Shown here piece by piece: positions 1 to 9,061 of a DNA stretch of 64,000 bases (position 1 is its first letter; each line of letters opens with the position of its first letter). The stretch lies in NCBI GenBank assembly GCA_007753915.1, contig CP036352.1, positions 2,108,001-2,172,000 of the forward strand, written 5' to 3'. Position numbers and translations under genes: made by a program. The notes beneath the pieces were generated by a model. The model saw only the letters and a list, made by a program, of their open reading frames with translations, had not been told where the DNA came from and ran no database searches. This DNA comes from Phycisphaerae bacterium RAS2. GTDB lineage: Bacteria > Planctomycetota > Phycisphaerae > UBA1845 > UTPLA1.

Positions 1-929
1 GCTTCGCGCGACACCATGGATGCCAGGATCATGACGACAAGGAAAATCGCGACAACAACAAAGCCACGCACCTGTCCGGCCGTGAAGGTCGCCAGGTGAG
101 TCGGCCAATTCGGGGCTGTCGAGGTCCAGATGATGAACGCAATTAGGGCGGCCGTGAGGAGCATGACGGGCAGCGGCTGAAATGTCGTCGGCGCATCGTG
201 ACTTGCCGCGGCCGCTTCACAGGAAGTCGCAATGTCAGCACTTGGGGCTGCGCCCGTCGAATCACTGGCTGCGGCTTCGCCGTCGGTTGCTACCGGCGCG
301 GACTCGGTTCGCTCCGCTGTATCGTGATCGCTCGTACGCATCGCCAGACGCCGGGTCAGCGGCCAACCCAGAAGCCATCCGACGCCGGCAGCCAGGGCGA
401 CGCAGGTCATTCCCGGTGGAATTCCGCTGCTTCCGGATTTCAGCGGTGTGGCGACTTCTTGAATGCCCAGCAGAATCACCGAAACGGCGAGGGTAAAAAG
501 CGGCACCCGAATGTCCAGCGAGTAGGACTCAATGTCCATCCCTGCGGTCGCGATCAATCCGGCGTACATCACGATCAGCGAAGCGACGTAGGCCCAATGA
601 GCGGGGTCGCTGCCGGGTGCGGCGTTGACACGCCCCGTGAAGCATGCATCCCAGGTCGTGACGAATAGCAGGGCCGTGAGACACTCCACAACCGGATAGA
701 CGACTGGAATCGACTGGGAACAGAAATGGCATCGCCCGCGCAGGAACAGCCATCCGATGATCGGGACGTTGTGCCACGGGAGAAGGTGCTTTTCGCAACT
801 GGGGCAGAAAGACCATGCCGGCGAGCAAACGGACATCCCGCGTGGGAGTCGGAAGATGACGACATTTAGAAAGCTACCGACGAGCGCCCCGAGAATGCCC
901 ACGGGTATGATCCACGCTCCCTCTGCCAA
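1..929 (-). CDS. Prepilin peptidase (A24 family), 3' end beyond window
   Basis: Inner-membrane aspartic protease that cleaves and N-methylates type IV prepilins or type II secretion pseudopilins. The frame was read directly on the minus strand. An N-terminal GSFLNVVIFRLP segment is followed by a four-cysteine zinc motif (CPSC then CHFC) typical of PilD/GspO. Hydrophobic segments follow, with a GMDIE segment that probably carries the first catalytic aspartate. A hydrophilic loop rich in Ala, Thr, Ser and Glu lies at about 340-180 on the window before more membrane segments. The C-terminal half, where the second aspartate (GxGD) should be, is off the window. No ATG is present; TTG at 929 or GTG at 902 could start it. 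It begins just behind aroK. Confidence 0.8.
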   Translation of the reverse strand, partial: MAEGAWIIPVGILGALVGSFLNVVIFRLPRGMSVCSPAWSFCPSCEKHLLPWHNVPIIGWLFLRGRCHFCSQSIPVVYPVVECLTALLFVTTWDACFTGRVNAAPGSDPAHWAYVASLIVMYAGLIATAGMDIESYSLDIRVPLFTLAVSVILLGIQEVATPLKSGSSGIPPGMTCVALAAGVGWLLGWPLTRRLAMRTSDHDTAERTESAPVATDGEAAASDSTGAAPSADIATSCEAAAASHDAPTTFQPLPVMLLTAALIAFIIWTSTAPNWPTHLATFTAGQVRGFVVVAIFLVVMILASMVSRE

Positions 930-942
930 GAATCCGTCCTCG

Positions 943-1500
943 TCAGAGTTTGGTCTGCGGCTCGTCCGCGGCCGCGTCGGCGTCGTTCGCGTCCAGCCAG
1001 AGTTCGATGGACTCGGCGATGTCCTCCGGCAAGGTCGCCACCGAGTCGACGATGTGATTCGCCACGGCACGGTAGAGCGGTGTCCGTTCGTTGAGCTTCT
1101 GCTCCACCTCGTGCAGCCCGCCACCGGGTAGCAGTTCCGGTCGCACTTTCCCGGCCTTCGCGTCCTTTTGCAGTCGCGAATGAAGAATCGCGGCCGGCGC
1201 CTGGAGCCATACCGCCTTGCCCATTCGCTTGACCAGGGTGCGCACTTCGGGGCTGACGATGGCACCGCCACCCAGGGCGATCACCTGCTGCTTCTGCCGG
1301 CGAATGCTCTCCAGGGTTGCACGCTCGCGCTGTCGAAAAGCCTCCTCGCCCTCCTCGCGGAAGAGGTCCACGACGGACTTACCGGCCTGCTTCTCGATCA
1401 ATTCGTCCAAATCGACAAACGTCCATCCTAAACGGCGCGCGAGAATCGCGCCGGTCGTGCTCTTGCCGGATCCGCGGTAGCCGATCAGGAAAACATTCAC
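943..1500 (-). CDS. aroK: Shikimate kinase
   Basis: Cytoplasmic enzyme phosphorylating shikimate at the 3-hydroxyl with ATP, step five of chorismate synthesis. The 185-residue protein has the P-loop GYRGSGKST at residues 8-16, a DLDELIE segment corresponding to the shikimate-binding DxD region, and the GGGAI motif near residue 78. Length fits the family (about 170-190). The start is GTG; its GTGA overlaps the stop of the upstream metallophosphoesterase, so the two are translationally coupled. The acidic C-terminal tail (DANDADAAADEPQ) is an extension of no known role. aroDE lies upstream on the same strand, which supports the shikimate assignment. Confidence 0.95.
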   Translation of the reverse strand: MNVFLIGYRGSGKSTTGAILARRLGWTFVDLDELIEKQAGKSVVDLFREEGEEAFRQRERATLESIRRQKQQVIALGGGAIVSPEVRTLVKRMGKAVWLQAPAAILHSRLQKDAKAGKVRPELLPGGGLHEVEQKLNERTPLYRAVANHIVDSVATLPEDIAESIELWLDANDADAAADEPQTKL

Positions 1501-2351
1501 GCGCGTTGTCCGTGACGAACGTCGGCGACGCTGCCGTCGGCGGCGTTGAATTCAATGACGGCGAAATGCAGCACGCTCCGAGACTGGCCCGGATTGACCG
1601 CCACCGTGCGGCCGAATGCATCGCGGACCTCGCCGGATACACTGGGCGACTCGTGGATATGGCCGTGGAGCGAAAGGTTCGGCTGCAAGCGCTCAAGCGC
1701 CTCGCGAACCGCTTTCGACCCCCACGAATTGTTGCCGTGATACTGGTCCAGCTTGGAACCATGCGGCGGGCAGTGAGCCACCCAGACCCAGACGCCTTTT
1801 GGCGCTGCCAGACCCGTCAGTTCTTCCTTCATCGTGCTGCGGGTGTTGAAAAGTGTCTCGGCGCTTAACATGGATGGCCGATTGAAACGCGCATCCCACC
1901 TTGCACCTCCAAGCAAGGGCGGCACGTCGCCAGGCATGTCGAGCCGTTCGAAATCCTTCACAAACCAGGGAGTCGGGGGTGTGCTGGAATAGCCGAGAAA
2001 CGTTACGCCATCCAGAACAGCCGGAGCGGAAAGGTCGAGAACTGAGACCAACCCGTCCGCAGCCAACTCGTTCATCGCTTCGACGCTGCTGCTCCAGTCG
2101 TGGTTGCCGAAGACGGTGAGAACGGGCTTGCCGCCGGTCGCGCTCTTCAAGCCGGAAAGGATTGATCGAAACTTGTCGCGAACCCATGCGGGCTGGCCCT
2201 TGCCCATGTTGGCGCGATCCAGCGCCGAATCGTCAGGCAGCATGTCGCCACCCAGCACCACGACGTCGGGGCGGACTTCCCCCGCGACAGCGGTCAGGCG
2301 AGCGAAATGCGGCTCGCTTCCATGAAGGTCGGTAGCGAAAAGTATCTTCAT
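1497..2351 (-). CDS. Calcineurin-like metallophosphoesterase
   Basis: Predicted two-metal phosphoesterase of about 284 residues. All family blocks are visible in order: DLHG near the N-terminus, GGDML, GNHDW, a VAHCPPHG histidine block and GHIHES near the C-terminus, supplying the Asp, Asn and His ligands. The start is placed at the ATG opening MKILFATDLHG; an upstream in-frame ATG would add 15 residues with no similarity to the fold. Substrate is unknown. Members of this family without extra domains act on nucleotides, phosphodiesters or phosphoproteins. It is coupled to aroK by a 4-base overlap, but nothing shows a direct role in aromatic synthesis. Confidence 0.85.
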   Translation of the reverse strand: MKILFATDLHGSEPHFARLTAVAGEVRPDVVVLGGDMLPDDSALDRANMGKGQPAWVRDKFRSILSGLKSATGGKPVLTVFGNHDWSSSVEAMNELAADGLVSVLDLSAPAVLDGVTFLGYSSTPPTPWFVKDFERLDMPGDVPPLLGGARWDARFNRPSMLSAETLFNTRSTMKEELTGLAAPKGVWVWVAHCPPHGSKLDQYHGNNSWGSKAVREALERLQPNLSLHGHIHESPSVSGEVRDAFGRTVAVNPGQSRSVLHFAVIEFNAADGSVADVRHGQRA

Positions 2352-2573
2352 CTCAAAGAAGGCGGCGCTGGTCGGGCCGTGCATCTCCTTACGCACCGGG
2401 GGGCCGGGATAAACCGGGCATCTTGGGCGGAATGACGCGATTGGTCAATCAGGACCGCACCCATCCCTCGCCGCTAGTCGCCGTCCGCCGCCCCGGAACA
2501 GGGTAACAGCCGGACGCAATTCCCTCGGCAAACAAGCCTAAGACAATTCATCGGGAGCCGCAACTGTTTATGT

Positions 2574-4181
2574 TCAAGGAAGTTGGCAATCGGGCCGCGG
2601 GGCGGCCAAAGCGGAATCGACCAATTCGGATAGATGAGCTTCTGGTGGGCTTGCCCCAAACCAGTGTTTCAACTGCAACGAGGCTTGCCGGGCAAAGAGA
2701 ACCCTCCCATCCATTGCTCGGCAACCCGCTCGTTTGGCGGCAGTGACGATCGGCGTTTCATCTGCAGAGTAGACCGTGTCCAGGACACGAACATCGGGCG
2801 AAAGGCGCTCTATCGGAAACGTCGTTTGGGTATCGTCATGCGGCCCATTCTTTCGCCCCATACCGATGCTCGTGCAGTTCACGAAGAGGTCGGCCGATTC
2901 GCTCAAAAGCCGATCCCACGGCCCCCACTTGCATTTGAGTTGCTCGGCGACTGTGCGTGCCCGGTCCATCGTTCGATTGAATACCGTCACATCGGCGCCG
3001 GATTCGTGCAACACTGCGGCGACGGTTCGACCCATTCCGCCCGCCCCGGCGACAGCCACCCGCCGCCCCGCCAACGATCCGCCCAACAGGTCAGTCGCGC
3101 ACTGCAGCACGGCTGGTCCGTCGGTGTTGGCGGCGCGCAGCATCCCATCCGCGTTCATGACAAACGTATTCACTGCGCCCCAGCGAACGTCGTCGTCGTC
3201 GATGGTCGCGCCGTTCTCACGCGCGAAACGCAGGGCATTCTCCTTGTGAGGGATCGTGATTGAAAACCCTCGCGCGTCCAGCCACGGCCGAGCCAGCACT
3301 TCCACCATGAATGCCTTGAAGGACTCGTATCCCTCCGCCACGCGAAATGGAAGATAGATCGCGTCCACCGACAGGCTCTCGTACGCGGCATTGTGAACAC
3401 TCGGACCGATGGAATGCGACACCGGGTCGCCGATCAATCCACAGACGCGAGTCGCGGGGCCGATGCGATCCCAGCGATAGCGCCGGCGCATCTCGGCGAT
3501 CGTGAGCTGGCCCGGCGCGGACTCGCCGCCCGCTTCAACTGCGGTGAACGACCCGAATGCGCCAAACTTTTTCACCAGCACGCGCGATGGCAGACCATCC
3601 TCGCCCATGCAGATCGCCAGCATCGGTCGGGGCGCGCCGCGCAACAGATCGAACGCCTCGAAGTTGTCGCGAACGGTCCTCACGCGCCAGGCCATCTTCG
3701 GAACATCACACGCTGCTTCAGAAAGCATCCCAAGCAGATCTGCCTGCATCGTCCGCGGCCGACCCGACGTGTCATGCCGCGAAAGGATCAGCCGCCGCGT
3801 CGAATCGGTTGGCGGCGCTCCCTCGACGCCACGCCCCAGCGCGAGCATGACTTTCTGACGCAGATTGGCCGACCGCTGCCACGACGCCCATTCGATGTCG
3901 AGGTAATCCGCCGCTCCGCCGAGGGCAATCAATCGGCTCATGCGATCCATGTCGCTGCCGTCCCAATGCCCGCCTTCGGCCGTGGAACGCAGCGTGAGGA
4001 GAACCGGGACCTTCGCCGCGGCGGCGATGTCGCGCAACGCGGGCACGTCGGCATCGGCGACGCCCTCCATTATGTCCAGCCGCAATTCGATCATCGTCGC
4101 GCCTTCGGCGAGCGCGCGGCGAATCTGTTCGGCGGCAGCCGGCGATGTGTCCGTGATGATTGAAGCGATGAGATGCGTCAT
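2574..4181 (-). CDS. aroDE: Bifunctional 3-dehydroquinate dehydratase / shikimate dehydrogenase
   Basis: A 535-residue fusion covering steps three and four of the shikimate pathway. Residues 1 to about 235 form a type I dehydroquinase (MTHLIASI start, EGATMIELRLD, LILSRHD, a Schiff-base lysine region later). From about residue 245 a shikimate dehydrogenase begins (VCGLIGDPVSHSIGPSVHNAAY), with substrate-binding TIPHKENAL, NTDG, and an NADP-binding glycine loop VAGAGGMGRTVA followed by FNRTMDRA. Such fusions are known in plants, Chlamydiae and Planctomycetes; other bacteria usually have separate genes. Downstream on the same strand lie the phosphoesterase and aroK, so this is an aromatic amino acid locus. 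Confidence 0.93.
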   Translation of the reverse strand: MTHLIASIITDTSPAAAEQIRRALAEGATMIELRLDIMEGVADADVPALRDIAAAAKVPVLLTLRSTAEGGHWDGSDMDRMSRLIALGGAADYLDIEWASWQRSANLRQKVMLALGRGVEGAPPTDSTRRLILSRHDTSGRPRTMQADLLGMLSEAACDVPKMAWRVRTVRDNFEAFDLLRGAPRPMLAICMGEDGLPSRVLVKKFGAFGSFTAVEAGGESAPGQLTIAEMRRRYRWDRIGPATRVCGLIGDPVSHSIGPSVHNAAYESLSVDAIYLPFRVAEGYESFKAFMVEVLARPWLDARGFSITIPHKENALRFARENGATIDDDDVRWGAVNTFVMNADGMLRAANTDGPAVLQCATDLLGGSLAGRRVAVAGAGGMGRTVAAVLHESGADVTVFNRTMDRARTVAEQLKCKWGPWDRLLSESADLFVNCTSIGMGRKNGPHDDTQTTFPIERLSPDVRVLDTVYSADETPIVTAAKRAGCRAMDGRVLFARQASLQLKHWFGASPPEAHLSELVDSALAAPRPDCQLP

Positions 4182-4293
4182 GCGCGCTGCGTTCCGTCGC
4201 TGCGTCCGCCCCAGGGATGCGGACTGAATCTCGCGACACTATAGCAGGAGAAGGTTTCAGTGGGGATCGCGAAGACGGTCGATCGGACAGGAA

Positions 4294-4797
4294 TTAACGC
4301 TCGACCACGTCGGCCTGCCATGCGTGATACGCCAGCACGCCGAATCCGCCCAGGGCACAAGCCATGGCGGCGGCCCCGTGTTGCAGGTCGCCCGTCCAGA
4401 TCGTTGACACGATGAAGTAAAGCGCCAGCCCCTGGAGTGCCATGACTCCGACACAGCGGATCGTCTCCCACAGCGTCATGGGCAGCAGCCGCCGGCGACG
4501 GTTCAGCAAGCAGTCGGCGCACATCCGCCCGCCGCCCAGCGTGCGAAACAGCAGCTCCACGCGATCGCACCGCGAGCAAACGTCCATGGGTTCATCGTTC
4601 GGGGTTGGTCGCTCGCGCAACCGCTTCAACACCGCGTACGCCTCGGTCACTTCGCAGAATCGCGCCCGGCTGACCGGGTCGTCGCCGCAACGGTCTGGGT
4701 GATAACGCAGCACCAACCGCTTGAACGCGCGATGCAACTCGCGCGGTTCAGCGTTGTGACGTAACCCCAACACGCGATAACATTCGGTCGGCTTCAA
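4294..4797 (-). CDS. J-domain membrane protein
   Basis: A 167-residue protein with an N-terminal J domain (YRVLGLRHNAEPRELHRAFKR, then the diagnostic HPD in RYHPDRCGDD), so it should recruit and stimulate a DnaK-type Hsp70. Behind it are two CxxC pairs (CSRC and CADC around residues 93-120) that could bind one zinc. Two hydrophobic stretches follow (about residues 131-160), suggesting membrane attachment. It lacks the Gly/Phe-rich and substrate-binding domains of DnaJ, so it is a specialised J protein, not the general co-chaperone. The client is unknown and no chaperone gene is nearby. Confidence 0.8.
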   Translation of the reverse strand: MKPTECYRVLGLRHNAEPRELHRAFKRLVLRYHPDRCGDDPVSRARFCEVTEAYAVLKRLRERPTPNDEPMDVCSRCDRVELLFRTLGGGRMCADCLLNRRRRLLPMTLWETIRCVGVMALQGLALYFIVSTIWTGDLQHGAAAMACALGGFGVLAYHAWQADVVER

Positions 4798-5036
4798 TCA
4801 CCGCTCCACGGGCACATGGGCTTGCCGGCCGGTTCAGCTCGGGGCAATTGTTCGGACCGCTTGGGGTCGCGTGCCGCACGCCCGGAATTCACAGGCCCCG
4901 TAACCCGACATCAACGCCATTACTGTACGAAATCGGGCGCTTGGCTGTCCAGCGGCGTCGCCATGCGGCGTTTCGTCGGGGTCCCCGTCATCCGACGGAC
5001 GCCTATCGACGTTGTTCGGCGATTATCATCTCCGCC

Positions 5037-5750
5037 ATGCGTCCCCTGGAAATCAGCAAGGAGCTTTCCCAAAAGGTCGGGCGTTTGCGGTTTCGCTCCC
5101 CCGTGGCGAAGGTCTATAACCCGCTGGACTATGCGATCGGAGCCTTTTCGGAGTATCTCCGGCGGTACGGCAACGGCCCGCGCGATGTCCTCCTGATCGG
5201 CATGAACCCGGGCCCTTGGGGAATGGCCCAGACCGGCATCCCGTTCGGCGAAGTCAACGTTGTGCGCGACTGGCTGGGAATCCGCGACGGCATCAAGCCG
5301 CCGACCGACCAGCATCCCAAGCGGCCGATTCAGGGGTTGGCATGCAATCGGAGCGAAGTGAGCGGGCGGCGGATTTGGGGTTGGGCACAGGAGGCGTTCG
5401 GTTCGCCCGCGAGTTTCTTTCGCCGGTTCATGATCCTGAATTATTGCCCGCTCTGTTTCATGGAGGCATCGGGCAAGAATCTCACGCCTGACAAGTTGCC
5501 GGCGCGCGAACGCGAGCCGCTCTTCGCCGCGTGCGACGCGGCGCTGCGCGACCTGGTGGAGTTTTATTGCCCGAAATTCGTCGTGGCTGTCGGTGGGTTC
5601 GTCGAAGCGCGGGCGAAGGAATCACTCGGCGGCCTGGCAGTCACAATCGGCCGCATCCTGCACCCCAGCCCGGCCAGCCCGCTGGCGAACAAAGGCTGGG
5701 CGAAGCAGGCAACGGAGCAGATGAAGCAGATGGGGATTGTGTTGGACTAA
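5037..5750 (+). CDS. SMUG1-type uracil-DNA glycosylase
   Basis: Removes uracil, and in characterised members 5-hydroxymethyluracil, from DNA to start base excision repair. The 237-residue protein carries the SMUG1 active-site block GMNPGPWGMAQTGIPFGE and the second motif HPSPASPLANKGW, both nearly identical to vertebrate SMUG1; the Asn of GMNPG and the His of HPSP are the catalytic positions. The start is set at the ATG at 5037, whose product opens MRPLEISKELSQ; an open frame extends 63 codons further upstream but is not family-like. A TATCAT hexamer at 5024-5029 lies only 7 bases before the ATG, so the transcript may be nearly leaderless. SMUG1 is rare in bacteria, and Planctomycetes are among the carriers. 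Confidence 0.92.
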   Translation: MRPLEISKELSQKVGRLRFRSPVAKVYNPLDYAIGAFSEYLRRYGNGPRDVLLIGMNPGPWGMAQTGIPFGEVNVVRDWLGIRDGIKPPTDQHPKRPIQGLACNRSEVSGRRIWGWAQEAFGSPASFFRRFMILNYCPLCFMEASGKNLTPDKLPAREREPLFAACDAALRDLVEFYCPKFVVAVGGFVEARAKESLGGLAVTIGRILHPSPASPLANKGWAKQATEQMKQMGIVLD

Positions 5751-5796
5751 ATCGTCGCCACGTGCAGCCGGCGCGCAGACTCGGTGCGGTCGGCTT

Positions 5797-5895
5797 GTCG
5801 GGTCTGCTGACCCGACCTACGAAAGTGCGCAGGGTGGCAACGTCCGCCATCACAACGGACAGCCGCTTGTCAATTTGTGGTGGGCCGTGCCCACC
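5797..5895. repeat. Two intergenic palindromes
   Basis: Two perfect inverted repeats lie in the 270-base space between the convergent glycosylase and hydrolase genes. The first has an 8-bp stem, GTCGGGTC / GACCCGAC (5797-5804 and 5809-5816), with loop TGCT. The second has a 7-bp stem, GGTGGGC / GCCCACC (5879-5885 and 5889-5895), with loop CGT. Neither is followed by a T-run, so they are not plain terminators. They look like dispersed REP-type palindromes; this is inference from form only. Confidence 0.5.
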
Positions 5896-6020
5896 CTACT
5901 GGAATCGCCGGCCCATCATCGCGACCCCGCCATTTGCCGCGCAAAAGATGGGGTACCCCGCCCGCGCTTAGAATGCGAAGACACACGGTGCGACGGAATT
6001 CGTCTTGAGGATGAGGGGCG

Positions 6021-7469
6021 CTACGGGCGCCGCGCCCCCGGGCCATGGCGCGTGTCGAAGAACGACAAAATAAGATTGAAGTAGTAGCGGCGGTTCCATG
6101 CGGCGAAGCCGACGTGGCCCCCGCCGGGGGTGAGCAGCGCGGCGACGCCTGGATTCCTCACGCCGGCGATGAAATCGGCCAGGTCTTGCCCGCCGACCAG
6201 CGGGTCGTTTGCGGCCACGACGATCAGCGTCGGAATGCGGATTGACGACGCTTTGTCATGAGCGGGCTTGATGCGCGCCCGCCCCTCGTGCGCCGGGTCA
6301 TCGTGCGCGGGCACTTCGGAAGCCTGATTATCGTCTCCCTGCGGGGCCTGAAACGGCATCCAGCGCAGAAACGTCAACCCCTCTTCCACCGCATTGGGAT
6401 AACTCAAGACGCTTCGCTCGTATTCACGATCAATCAGCCAGCGCAAGTCGCCCGTCGGGTTGGCATAGGCCTTGTGCTGCGCGCGACCCAGCACCATGTC
6501 CTGCAGCCCGGCGTACATGGGCTCCTTCGACATGCTGCGCGGGGTCTTGAGAACTTCCAATACCTCCTCGTACCGCAGCGTCGGGCTGAAGGCGATGACG
6601 CCGGCGGAGAAATGCCGTCCCGATCGAGGCGGGCCAAGAATCTCGCGCAAGCGCGGTGACAGATTCGGGTCATCTGCCGAGCGCCCATCAAACCATGCCG
6701 CGATCATGGCTGTGTTCGCGCCCCAGCAGAACCCGACGAGGCCTGTCCCCTTGATGTGCGGCCTCGCTTCGAGCCATTCCGAGACCAGTAGAAGATCCTG
6801 CACCTCGGTGACGCCGAAGTTGTAGCCGATGTCCGGGTAGCGGAGATCGGTCTTGCCGTGTCCGCGCAGCTCGACGGAAAGAACGTGGTGTCCGTTGTCG
6901 AGCAGCGCGCGGGCCAGGTCGCGCGTGCGATTTATTTCGTGGTTGCCCAGCAGACCGGGCAGCAACACGATGCAGTTGGAATCGAGGACGGGCGCGCCTG
7001 ATCGGCCGCCCTCGCGCGCCATGGCGAGCCAGCCGCAGAGTGACAGGTCTTCGCGGATGGGAATCCAGACTTCTTCGAAGCCGGGCCACGGCGTGCCTTC
7101 GCCGGGATTGAAACCCGCGCCGACGCACTGGGCCGTGTGAACGATGCCGCTGAAGTTGCCGAAGAGCTTCTGCAGCCGGCGCGGATCGCGGCCGAAATGC
7201 GCCATGACATCGACCGGCTTCCCATTCTGTGTCAACTCTTCGGTCAGGAGCGGAGGCTTCGTGCCGCGTGGCAGGAGTTGATTCAGCCCTGGACTGACTC
7301 GAGCAAGCCAATCACGGGCGACGAGCGGCGCGCCTGACGGGCAATCCATCGACATCGGTACGAGGTCGCCCGTTCGCATTGGGAACGACTGCTCGGAGAG
7401 ACAGCCGGCGGAGACTGTTGCGAGGCATGCGACCGCGAAGAGACTGGAAGATCGTGTGGGGCGAATCAT
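6021..7469 (-). CDS. Lipoprotein alpha/beta hydrolase
   Basis: A 482-residue envelope protein. The N-terminus is a lipoprotein signal ending at the lipobox VSAGC (Cys about residue 23). The hydrolase fold follows: LLPGLLGNHEINRTRDLAR, a VELRGHGKT block, the nucleophile elbow GFCWGAN, an Asp in VVAANDPLVG and a His in GGGHVGF. The elbow has Cys where most of these hydrolases have Ser, as in dienelactone hydrolases. Overall layout resembles the YheT-like AB hydrolases. Substrate unknown. A region near residue 380 is rich in His, Asp and Glu (EVPAHDDPAHEGRAR). It faces the SMUG1 gene and stands alone. Confidence 0.8.
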   Translation of the reverse strand: MIRPTRSSSLFAVACLATVSAGCLSEQSFPMRTGDLVPMSMDCPSGAPLVARDWLARVSPGLNQLLPRGTKPPLLTEELTQNGKPVDVMAHFGRDPRRLQKLFGNFSGIVHTAQCVGAGFNPGEGTPWPGFEEVWIPIREDLSLCGWLAMAREGGRSGAPVLDSNCIVLLPGLLGNHEINRTRDLARALLDNGHHVLSVELRGHGKTDLRYPDIGYNFGVTEVQDLLLVSEWLEARPHIKGTGLVGFCWGANTAMIAAWFDGRSADDPNLSPRLREILGPPRSGRHFSAGVIAFSPTLRYEEVLEVLKTPRSMSKEPMYAGLQDMVLGRAQHKAYANPTGDLRWLIDREYERSVLSYPNAVEEGLTFLRWMPFQAPQGDDNQASEVPAHDDPAHEGRARIKPAHDKASSIRIPTLIVVAANDPLVGGQDLADFIAGVRNPGVAALLTPGGGHVGFAAWNRRYYFNLILSFFDTRHGPGARRP

Positions 7470-7555
7470 GAATCGAGGGACTCTAACAGGGATGGCGCGT
7501 CGCGACGAACCGGGGCGGCAGGAAACATGAGATGAGATAAAGTGACGGAAACCAC

Positions 7556-7616
7556 AAAAAAGGGCCAGGGTCCGGGCGCGGTTGGGGGGAACCGCGTAGC
7601 TCCGGAGCGCCTGGCC
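7556..7616 (-). terminator. Rho-independent terminator of the amidohydrolase gene
   Basis: On the minus strand, a nested hairpin (outer 7-bp arms 7563-7569 and 7610-7616, GGCCAGG/CCTGGCC; inner 7-bp arms 7577-7583 and 7590-7596, CGCGGTT/AACCGCG) is followed directly by a run of six T (7556-7561 read in complement). It lies about 150 bases after the stop of the amidohydrolase gene transcribed from 9032 and before the hydrolase gene at 7469. Confidence 0.7.
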
Positions 7617-7766
7617 GAGAGCGCAAGCTTATCATTTTTAGGCAATTAGGGCAAGAGTTTGCGGACGTTGAGGGGTCGAAAACATGCAAGTCGTTTGCGT
7701 GGGAGCGATTACCACATGGGTCAGCGAGCAGTCCGGCCCCGGCGCATCGCTACCTATGTCGATATG

Positions 7767-9032
7767 TCAAGCGCCCGGCCCGCTCACGCACTGTCCCCCA
7801 ATCCAAGCTCCGGTCACAGGGTTGTCTGAATCGAGTAACCAACCGATGGGGTCATTGGGCGGCGTCCCCGGGAGCGGGACCGCGATAAAATCAGCGAACC
7901 GACCCGGGGCAAGTTCGCCAATCGCATCCCCCCACCCCACCGCTGCAGCGCCGTGGAGCGTGGCAAGACGAAGGAGGCGTCGGGCCGACACTTCCGGGAA
8001 ACGGCGGCGCAGAAATCGAAGCTCGCCAAGAATGGACAAGTCCGGATTGCTTGCGAGGCTGTCGGTTCCGATGCAGACATTGACACCGGCGGCAAGCATC
8101 TCGCGCCAACGGTGAGGCGAATGCCCGAAATATTCGTGCGTTCGTGGGCAGTATGCGACGCTCACGCGCGCCGAAGCCAGCGCCGCGATCACAGCGTCAT
8201 CCGCGTAATTGGCATGCGCCAAAATCGTCGGTGCGGCTGCGCTGTCGTATGCTTGAAGCAGGTCCGCATCGCGCAGCCACGTTAACGGCGAATCAGGAGG
8301 CGCCGCCCCACGGGTCGGCAGGTTCACGGCCGTGAGGAATCGCTCCACCGCAGCAGCTGCGTCCGAATCGCGCTCGGCCGCCGTGAGCCAGGCGCGCTCC
8401 TCGACTGTCTCCAAAAAGTGCATCATGAGCGGGCGACCGGTTTTGCGGGCCAGGCGCACCGCCGCTACGGCGTCTTCGCGCGTAGCCGTGTACGGTGTGT
8501 GCGGCGAAAGACCCAGCCCGATTTGAAATGACTTTTCGTATGGCACCAGTCGTTGAATCGTTTCGCGAAGCGATGCAGGGTCATTGGGCGGTCGCGCCGC
8601 GCCGCTGATCATCTCCACAAAACAGCGAGCGCGCATCGGCATGCGGGCCAGCACGGGAACTGCGTCGCCGGTCCGAGAGACATCGGCGATGCACGTTACC
8701 CCTGCCGCGAGCGATGCGGCTGCACCAGCCGTGACGGTACGTTGAATGTCGTCGAGTGTAACAAGCCGCCGGGGAAGGATCGCCGACTCAAACCAGTCCC
8801 AAAGTGAGCGCGGTCTCGCTTCATCACGCGGGCCGGCGAGGTCAAGGTGCGCGTGCGAGTTGATCAATCCCGGAAAAACTGCGCAGCAGCCAAGATCGTG
8901 CTTCGGACCCGGGGGGGAATCGCAAACCGCGCCGATGGCCGTGATACGACCGGTCGAGTCAACCGTCAGCGCGCCATCGAGGATCGGAGGCGCGTCAACC
9001 GGACAGATCAGCTTGGCTGAAAAAACGGTCAC
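7767..9032 (-). CDS. Metal-dependent amidohydrolase (deaminase-like)
   Basis: A 421-residue TIM-barrel amidohydrolase of the ATZ/TRZ/guanine deaminase type. Visible metal and catalytic positions are NSHAHLD (HxH) near residue 60, MMHFLE, LAHANY and the terminal Asp in CIGTDSLASN. A small beta-sandwich frames the barrel (N-terminal FSAKLICPVDAPPI and C-terminal GELAPGRFADFIAVPL). Family members remove amino groups from heterocycles such as adenosine derivatives, guanine or aminofutalosine; the last would place it in menaquinone synthesis, but no neighbour supports that. Its own terminator follows at 7556-7616. Confidence 0.82.
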   Translation of the reverse strand: MTVFSAKLICPVDAPPILDGALTVDSTGRITAIGAVCDSPPGPKHDLGCCAVFPGLINSHAHLDLAGPRDEARPRSLWDWFESAILPRRLVTLDDIQRTVTAGAAASLAAGVTCIADVSRTGDAVPVLARMPMRARCFVEMISGAARPPNDPASLRETIQRLVPYEKSFQIGLGLSPHTPYTATREDAVAAVRLARKTGRPLMMHFLETVEERAWLTAAERDSDAAAAVERFLTAVNLPTRGAAPPDSPLTWLRDADLLQAYDSAAAPTILAHANYADDAVIAALASARVSVAYCPRTHEYFGHSPHRWREMLAAGVNVCIGTDSLASNPDLSILGELRFLRRRFPEVSARRLLRLATLHGAAAVGWGDAIGELAPGRFADFIAVPLPGTPPNDPIGWLLDSDNPVTGAWIGGQCVSGPGA

Positions 9033-9061
9033 GAGTTCACCGCGACTCGCAGGCGTGGTCG

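Noticed and set aside
7563-7616. Riboswitch
   Set aside because: The nested hairpin is followed by a T-run on the minus strand directly behind a gene stop, so it is a terminator.
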